Shown here piece after piece: positions 59,526-64,000 of a DNA stretch of 64,000 nucleotides (position 1 is the stretch's first letter; every line of letters begins with the position of its first letter). The DNA comes from Methanobrevibacter sp. (GTDB lineage Archaea; Methanobacteriota; Methanobacteria; Methanobacteriales; Methanobacteriaceae), in NCBI GenBank assembly GCA_017652345.1, contig JAGCBE010000040.1, positions 1 to 64,000 on the forward strand. Direction: 5' to 3'. Under the pieces are notes generated by a model, which saw only the letters and a program-made list of their open reading frames with translations, had not been told where the DNA came from and made no database searches. A program made the translations under genes and the position numbers.

Positions 59526-60572
59526 ATGATTTATGATGTTAATAATATAAATGATGAAAATCATTTTACAGAATTGAAGAACAAGTTAGTAAGAAAAGAT
59601 TTTGTAACTTATACTTGTAGAAATTGTGGAATTTTGGTAAATAAAGGTTCTCGCTGTTACAAGAATTTTAATAATTTGTGCCACAGTTGTTCTGTATCAA
59701 AGACAATAGCAAATAGACCGATAGAGATACAAAATGAAATAAATGCAAAAGTTCAAGCTGGTAGAAAAACACATCAGGATGAAATCAATGCAAGAATTTC
59801 ATATAGTATGAGTCATAGAACAGAAGAACAACTAAAAATTAGTAAAGAAAAAAGGCATAAAACTTGTTTAGAAAAATATGGAAATGAATACTATAATAAT
59901 AAAGAACAAGCCAAACAGACTATGTTGAAATTATATGGTGGTACTGCAACATTAAATTCAAATTTAAAACAAAGAGTACAACAAACCAATATACAAAAAT
60001 ATGGTGGTATTTCTCCAATGTGTTCTGATATTATAGTAGATAAATTGAAAACTACTTATATCAAAAATAATGGTGGTATGGGTTTTGCAAGCGATAAAGT
60101 AAAAGAAACTTTCAAGAAAAACTATAAAGAAACATTTGGTGTAGAAAATTCGTCACAAAATCCAATAGTTAGACGAAAACAAGCCACAAAATATAAGTAT
60201 GAAAATATTAATTTTGATTCAAAACCGGAAATTGCTTACTATATTTGGTTGACTGACCATAATATAGAGTTTGAATATCAACCTAATGTAAAATTTGAGT
60301 ATTTTTATCAAAATAAAATACATTATTATATTCCAGATTTTAAAGTTAATGGTGAATATCAAGAAATTAAAGGATTACATTTCTTTAAAAACTGTGATAT
60401 GAATGAAACTATGATAAATCCATTTGATAGAACACAAGATGATAAGTATGAAGCAAAACATCAGTGTATGATTAAAAACAATGTAAAAATATTGACAAAT
60501 TTTGATGAATATATTAAATATGTCAAAAATAAATATGGAAAAGCATTTTTAGAAAGTTTAAAGAGGAAATAA
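59526..60572 (+). CDS. zinc-finger PD-(D/E)XK homing-type endonuclease
   Basis: 348 residues. A C-R-N-C-G zinc knuckle and C-H-S-C near the start, repeat units with K-Y-G-N-E-Y / K-Y-G-G-I-S-P, then the nuclease core F-D-S-K-P-E-I-A-Y-Y-I-W-L-T-D and P-D-F-K-V-N-G-E-Y-Q-E-I-K-G. Paralogue of the gene at 30164, though its N-terminal fingers differ. It sits 335 bases after the nrdD frameshift and directly before nrdG. tggag site, late octamer upstream. Free-standing homing gene likely. Confidence 0.8.
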   Translation: MIYDVNNINDENHFTELKNKLVRKDFVTYTCRNCGILVNKGSRCYKNFNNLCHSCSVSKTIANRPIEIQNEINAKVQAGRKTHQDEINARISYSMSHRTEEQLKISKEKRHKTCLEKYGNEYYNNKEQAKQTMLKLYGGTATLNSNLKQRVQQTNIQKYGGISPMCSDIIVDKLKTTYIKNNGGMGFASDKVKETFKKNYKETFGVENSSQNPIVRRKQATKYKYENINFDSKPEIAYYIWLTDHNIEFEYQPNVKFEYFYQNKIHYYIPDFKVNGEYQEIKGLHFFKNCDMNETMINPFDRTQDDKYEAKHQCMIKNNVKILTNFDEYIKYVKNKYGKAFLESLKRK

Positions 60573-60573
60573 T

Positions 60574-61080
60574 ATGAAATACGGTAATATAAAATGGATA
60601 GATACAAGTAATGGTGAAGGTGTTAGAGTAAGTTTATATGTTTCTGGTTGTCGCAACCATTGTAAAGGTTGTTTTAATGAAGCTACTTGGGATTTTGAAT
60701 ATGGTGAAGAATTTACTCCAATTCAAGAAAACGAAATCATAGAAGCATGTAAGAAATCTTATATATCTGGATTAACCATTCTTGGTGGTGAACCAATGGA
60801 AGAAGAAAACCAAAAAGCATTGTTGCCATTCATTGAGAAATTCAAGCAGGAATGTCCTGACAAAACTTTATGGTTGTATAGTGGGTATGTACTAGATAAG
60901 GATTTAAGGCCCTCAGAACGCAAGTACTTGGAAGGAATAACCGATAAAATACTCGGTCATGTAGATGTTATGGTTGATGGACCTTTCGTAATGGAATTGA
61001 AAGACTTGACTTTACCATTCCGAGGTAGTAAGAATCAACGATTATTACGAAAATCTGATATAGAACAATTGATGAAATAA
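60574..61080 (+). CDS. nrdG: anaerobic ribonucleotide reductase activating protein
   Basis: 168 residues. Radical-SAM cluster S-G-C-R-N-H-C-K-G-C-F-N (C-x3-C-x2-C), then G-G-E-P-M near residue 73. It installs the glycyl radical on NrdD. Length and motifs are normal for the family. Starts one base after the endonuclease stop, so the endonuclease gene is inserted into an nrdD-nrdG unit. Terminator follows. Confidence 0.92.
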   Translation: MKYGNIKWIDTSNGEGVRVSLYVSGCRNHCKGCFNEATWDFEYGEEFTPIQENEIIEACKKSYISGLTILGGEPMEEENQKALLPFIEKFKQECPDKTLWLYSGYVLDKDLRPSERKYLEGITDKILGHVDVMVDGPFVMELKDLTLPFRGSKNQRLLRKSDIEQLMK

Positions 61081-61084
61081 ACGA

Positions 61085-61112
61085 AAACCTCCCTTACTTG
61101 GGAGGTTTTTTA
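61085..61112. terminator. rho-independent terminator
   Basis: AAACCTCCC (61085-61093) pairs with GGGAGGTTT (61100-61108), then TTT; A-run on the left may serve the minus-strand gene ending at 61126. Confidence 0.85.
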
Positions 61113-61125
61113 ATTGTAAATCTAA

Positions 61126-61464
61126 TTATACAATCTTGGCATAGAGAACTGGATTCTGCACAGCGAAATCGGGACTAATTCCCTCACCATAAAATACCTT
61201 ATCCAGTTCTTTATTGGAATGAATGTTGAATCGGACACGGGTAGAATCTTCCGGTTTGAACCAGGAATCAACATTATAAACACCAGCAATAGTTTTGGTG
61301 GAAATGTTGTAAGCAATCAGATACTTGATTGAGTCCGGTGGATTAATTACCCAATCCTTTCGGATAGTTTCGTAGAGATTGTAGTTATTTTCTACCAAAG
61401 TATTATGATTGAATTTAATCAGTAATGCATTGGCGTCTTGTTGGGAAGTCTTAATAATATTCAT
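61126..61464 (-). CDS. unknown protein
   Basis: 112 residues with an aaagga ribosome site. Beta-rich segment I-K-Y-L-I-A-Y-N-I-S-T-K-T-I-A-G-V-Y then W-F-K-P-E. The only minus-strand gene of this part, with its own early-type promoter at 61497-61525. No family recognised. Confidence 0.6.
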   Translation of the reverse strand: MNIIKTSQQDANALLIKFNHNTLVENNYNLYETIRKDWVINPPDSIKYLIAYNISTKTIAGVYNVDSWFKPEDSTRVRFNIHSNKELDKVFYGEGISPDFAVQNPVLYAKIV

Positions 61465-61496
61465 TTTTTAATCCTTTAATTATAAATTGTAGTTAT

Positions 61497-61525
61497 AATA
61501 TAATAAAAATCTGTCAAACTGTCAA
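61497..61525 (-). promoter_or_regulatory. sigma-70-type promoter, leftward
   Basis: On the minus strand TTGACA (61525-61520), 17-base spacer, TATATT (61502-61497), about 30 bases before the leader of the 61464 gene. Confidence 0.75.
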
Positions 61526-61531
61526 TAGTTT

Positions 61532-61539
61532 GATAAATA
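61532..61539 (+). promoter_or_regulatory. late promoter-like octamer GATAAATA
   Basis: GATAAATA, four bases before the ATG at 61544. It may instead be the -10 of an early promoter with CTGTCA at 61511. Confidence 0.4.
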
Positions 61540-61543
61540 TAAT

Positions 61544-61879
61544 ATGGAAACTGAACAAGAAGAGATGATTCTTGCCAGGTTGAAACAGAATAATGTATGG
61601 TACAAGTTGAAATGCCAACGATATTCTGGTAATGACCAGTATCATAATGTGTATGAGATTGGTTATAACGAAAATAATGTTTTCGGTGAAATAGAATTCA
61701 GTAAAAATCCTACTTGGAGAGTATACTGGTATAATGATGGTGGAATACATAGAGATTCCGGCTACCTATTGACTGCATTTGACAAATTGTATAAGAACAT
61801 TGTTAAAAAATGTTTACCAGGTATAAAGAAGAAGCTAATGGATGAACGAAAAGCAGAATTGGAAAAAGATTTCATATAA
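61544..61879 (+). CDS. DF-tail family small protein
   Basis: 111 residues. E-E-M-I-L-A-R-L-K-Q-N-N-V start, Tyr/Trp-rich beta centre, basic helix (I-K-K-K-L-M-D-E-R-K) and terminus L-E-K-D-F-I. Isolated member with no ribosome site. Function unknown. Confidence 0.65.
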   Translation: METEQEEMILARLKQNNVWYKLKCQRYSGNDQYHNVYEIGYNENNVFGEIEFSKNPTWRVYWYNDGGIHRDSGYLLTAFDKLYKNIVKKCLPGIKKKLMDERKAELEKDFI

Positions 61880-61892
61880 ACTTTTCAAAAGC

Positions 61893-61900
61893 TATAAATA
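61893..61900 (+). promoter_or_regulatory. late promoter TATAAATA
   Basis: Exact late octamer followed by GTATATAGAGG, 20 bases before the ATG at 61921. Confidence 0.8.
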
Positions 61901-61920
61901 GTATATAGAGGATTTTAATA

Positions 61921-62475
61921 ATGATTGTAAGTGGTGGAAAAGTAATATCTATTGATAAAGTAAATCATGATGAAACCTTGACTGGTGACGGTGCCTTCGT
62001 ACCACTTGGTGTAAATCCATCTGCTTTCAAAAATTCTGTATATTTTTCAGCCACATCTGGTTCTAATAAGAATACTGAATATTTCAATTTCAATACAACA
62101 ACGCAAGTTTTAAGTGCTAGTCCAGATATTTGTTTTTTCAATATAGCAGTCAATTATTCTGTCAATGCAACTTCCGGTGTTTGTCCAGACTTTGTCTACA
62201 ATTCAAACATAAAGTTCAATGGAATAAATCATAGCCATTATTTGAATGGTTGTATTCCAGAAGAAACTTATTCCTTTAGCTACAACATTGACAATAGAGG
62301 TTCAAATCATTCATATAAGATTGTACCGGAAAATGACAATGGTATTGAAATCAAAAATATACGAATTAGTTGTATTGGATTTACAGACGAAACCGATGAA
62401 CCTGTAATTATACCTGTACTTGGTGCTAATGGTGGAATTTTAAGTTTTAATGGAAATCAATTTTTAGGAGTGTAA
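61921..62475 (+). CDS. tail-fibre accessory protein
   Basis: 184 residues, beta-rich. N-terminal D-E-T-L-T-G-D-G-A-F-V-P-L-G-V is a sequence common in phage fibre and adhesin linkers. Several Asn/Ser/Tyr beta repeats, Cys scattered. Followed after three bases by the large fibre gene. A fibre cap or short fibre is inferred. Confidence 0.6.
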   Translation: MIVSGGKVISIDKVNHDETLTGDGAFVPLGVNPSAFKNSVYFSATSGSNKNTEYFNFNTTTQVLSASPDICFFNIAVNYSVNATSGVCPDFVYNSNIKFNGINHSHYLNGCIPEETYSFSYNIDNRGSNHSYKIVPENDNGIEIKNIRISCIGFTDETDEPVIIPVLGANGGILSFNGNQFLGV

Positions 62476-62478
62476 CAA

Positions 62479-64000
62479 ATGGCAGATACAACATATACAG
62501 CAGTAGATTTTAGTGAATTGCCATCAGCAGATAATGGTAAGACTTTAATCTATAAAGATGGTCAAGTATGTCAAAGCAATGAAGACTTGAGTTCTCTCAT
62601 TGGTAAACAGACAAGTGGTTATGCCACTCAAGAATGGGTAAATAACAAACTTGATAGTGACTATTACAATGTGGACGAAGTCAATGAATGCTTGGATGAA
62701 AAATTGTTTGTGTCTTCATTTAGTGCTGTTAGTGGAACATTCTTAACTGCAGTAGATATTCCTGAATCAGCAACATGGAATGATGTATCAAATACAGTAC
62801 AAACGAATTCTGCTGATTGGGCTTCACACCAAGATTTATCTTATTTGGCAACAAAAGAAGAATTGAATGCAGGTTTGAATGAAGTAAAACAATATGCAGA
62901 TGAAGGAATCCAGGAAATTGCAAATGGATTGAATGATTTGACTGACTATGTTGATACAGGTTTCAGTAACATTGAAAATGCAATTGATGATAAATTAGAT
63001 ACTACTGCATTTGAAACTGTTAGTGGTGATTTCTTAACATCTGCTGATTTGGATAATTACTACACAAAATCTGAAACAAGTGGTGCTAGTGAAATTTCAA
63101 CTGCATTAAATGGTAAACAAGATAATTTAACTTTCGCCGGTGAAAACAATACCATTACGGCAATTAATAATAGTGCAGTTGGCAGTCAAGCAATTGAATT
63201 AACTGCAGGAACAGATTTAGTAATTAATAATGGTATTATTGGTGTTAATACAACAAGTACGGCCGTAGGAAATTATGCTTTTGTCGCAGGTGAAGACTGT
63301 TATGCAAGTGATTACGGCGATACTTTTGCATGCGGTGAACAAACATCTGCAATTGGTTATGCTTCACATACTGAAGGATTTGCTACAATTGCTAATTTAG
63401 ATTGTGCTCATGCGGAAGGTTATATGACTTCTGCACTTGGACATGAATCACATGCTGAAGGTTGGAAAACTATTGCTGGTGAAAATGGTGATACCCATGC
63501 TGAAGGTTCTTGTTCACAAGCTATTGGTTGGTGTTCACATGCAGAAGGAAATAGTACATTAGCAAGTGGTTCTGAATCACATACAGAAGGATCTGAAACA
63601 AGTGCAATAGGATTTGCTTCACATGCAGAAGGCGAATCTACAATAGCGAATGAAACAGATTCTCATGCTGAAGGTTATGCAACAAGCGCTTTAGGTAATA
63701 CATCACATGCTGAAGGTTGGTGTACTATTGCAAATGATACAGGTATGCATGTACAAGGTAAATACAACAAAACTTCTGCAAATGCCGCATTTGTAATTGG
63801 TAATGGTACGGAAGATAATGATGTTGTTACTCGTTCTGATGCATTTATTGTTGATTGGAATGGTAATGTTTCTGCTACTGGTGATATGTACACTTCTGCA
63901 GGTCAGGTTGTTACTGATGTTATGCTTACTTCTGCAACCAATAGTTCCGCTTCATTCGTAACAAATGGTGTAGCTGATTTGACTTCACTCTATACTTACA
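62479..64000 (+). CDS. tail fibre with YadA-like head repeats (3' end outside window)
   Basis: At least 507 residues; runs off the window. N-terminal ~200 residues hold coiled-coil-like units (V-S-G-D-F-L-T, Y-Y-T-K-S-E-T-S-G). From about residue 235 to 430 a ~14-residue repeat centred on S-H-A-E-G (variants T-H-A-E-G, S-H-T-E-G) follows, with alternating A-T-S-A-(I/L)-G, the left-handed beta-roll pattern of YadA-type trimeric adhesins. Then G-N-G-T-E-D and D-W-N-G-N-V-S-A-T-G. Host-receptor fibre is the likely role. Starts three bases after the accessory gene. Confidence 0.8.
   Translation, partial: MADTTYTAVDFSELPSADNGKTLIYKDGQVCQSNEDLSSLIGKQTSGYATQEWVNNKLDSDYYNVDEVNECLDEKLFVSSFSAVSGTFLTAVDIPESATWNDVSNTVQTNSADWASHQDLSYLATKEELNAGLNEVKQYADEGIQEIANGLNDLTDYVDTGFSNIENAIDDKLDTTAFETVSGDFLTSADLDNYYTKSETSGASEISTALNGKQDNLTFAGENNTITAINNSAVGSQAIELTAGTDLVINNGIIGVNTTSTAVGNYAFVAGEDCYASDYGDTFACGEQTSAIGYASHTEGFATIANLDCAHAEGYMTSALGHESHAEGWKTIAGENGDTHAEGSCSQAIGWCSHAEGNSTLASGSESHTEGSETSAIGFASHAEGESTIANETDSHAEGYATSALGNTSHAEGWCTIANDTGMHVQGKYNKTSANAAFVIGNGTEDNDVVTRSDAFIVDWNGNVSATGDMYTSAGQVVTDVMLTSATNSSASFVTNGVADLTSLYTY

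Noticed and set aside
1..64000. Stop-codon reassignment (TAG or TGA)
   Set aside because: TAG and TAA both end normal genes at overlapping starts and before terminators (for example 37058, 40177), and no conserved gene reads through a stop in frame.
1..64000. CRISPR array
   Set aside because: No regularly spaced identical repeats of 24-40 bases with unique spacers were seen; the repeats at 16.5 kb are few and irregular.

Overview
The window is a segment of a large, AT-rich (by eye roughly one third G+C), T4-like contractile-tailed phage. The assignment rests on a head-to-tail set of T4 morphogenesis homologues: terminase ATPase (gp17), a gp13-like connector, gp53-like baseplate protein, gp15-like tail terminator, gp18 tail sheath, gp4-like head-completion protein and gp21 prohead protease. 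It also rests on a two-subunit phage type II topoisomerase and about fifteen copies of the T4 late-promoter octamer TATAAATA. No host chromosome genes are seen. Anaerobic ribonucleotide reductase (nrdD/nrdG) points to an anaerobic or facultative host; TTGACA-N16/17-TATATT promoters and Shine-Dalgarno sites point to a host with a standard sigma-70 system. The host cannot be named from the sequence.

Layout. 1-6.4 kb: small unrecognised proteins, a YdjM-like membrane protein, a ferritin-like protein and a 5'-nucleotidase. 6.6-9.5 kb: a MoxR-type AAA ATPase and its von Willebrand A (VWA) partner. 9.6-14.4 kb: unknown proteins plus a 1 kb gene-free, hairpin-rich stretch between 13-base direct repeats. 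14.5-15.3 kb: a promoter, a candidate ~550-nt structured RNA, an initiator-type tRNA and a chain of hairpins. 15.4-21.8 kb: mostly one long run of small overlapping genes of a 'DF-tail' family, preceded by an iteron-like repeat region. 22-30 kb: CCA-adding-type nucleotidyltransferase, tagged head proteins, terminase, connector, ADP-ribosyltransferase and baseplate genes. 30-36 kb: homing endonuclease and topoisomerase subunits. 36-50 kb: SAM methyltransferases and tail genes including the giant sheath. 50-57 kb: head completion, a second homing endonuclease, prohead protease and core-like proteins. 57-61 kb: nrdD, a third homing endonuclease and nrdG. 61.5-64 kb: tail-fibre genes running off the window. 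Portal and major capsid genes are not in the window.

The most striking feature is recoding. Three core genes (terminase, topoisomerase large subunit, nrdD) are each interrupted by the same one-base event. A C precedes a glycine codon (GGT or GGA), so the zero frame reads CGG and then stops within 0 to 2 codons. Skipping that C restores the conserved protein in every case, including the terminase Walker A lysine loop. By manual scan CGG is otherwise almost absent as an in-frame codon (one other case). Two of the three genes sit next to related homing endonuclease genes. The terminase is also cut by the N-terminal fragment of a split intein, and its C-terminal half is not in the window.

Other system-level signals: at least seven proteins begin with a common ~18-residue tag ending in (I/L/V)xE, which fits a capsid-targeting peptide cut by the gp21-type protease, and one of them is an R-S-E ADP-ribosyltransferase (a likely injected effector like T4 Alt). 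At least 25 small proteins share a basic helix and a C-terminal acidic-DF tail. Several promoters place +1 on the ATG itself (leaderless mRNAs), while the phage carries its own initiator-like tRNA.
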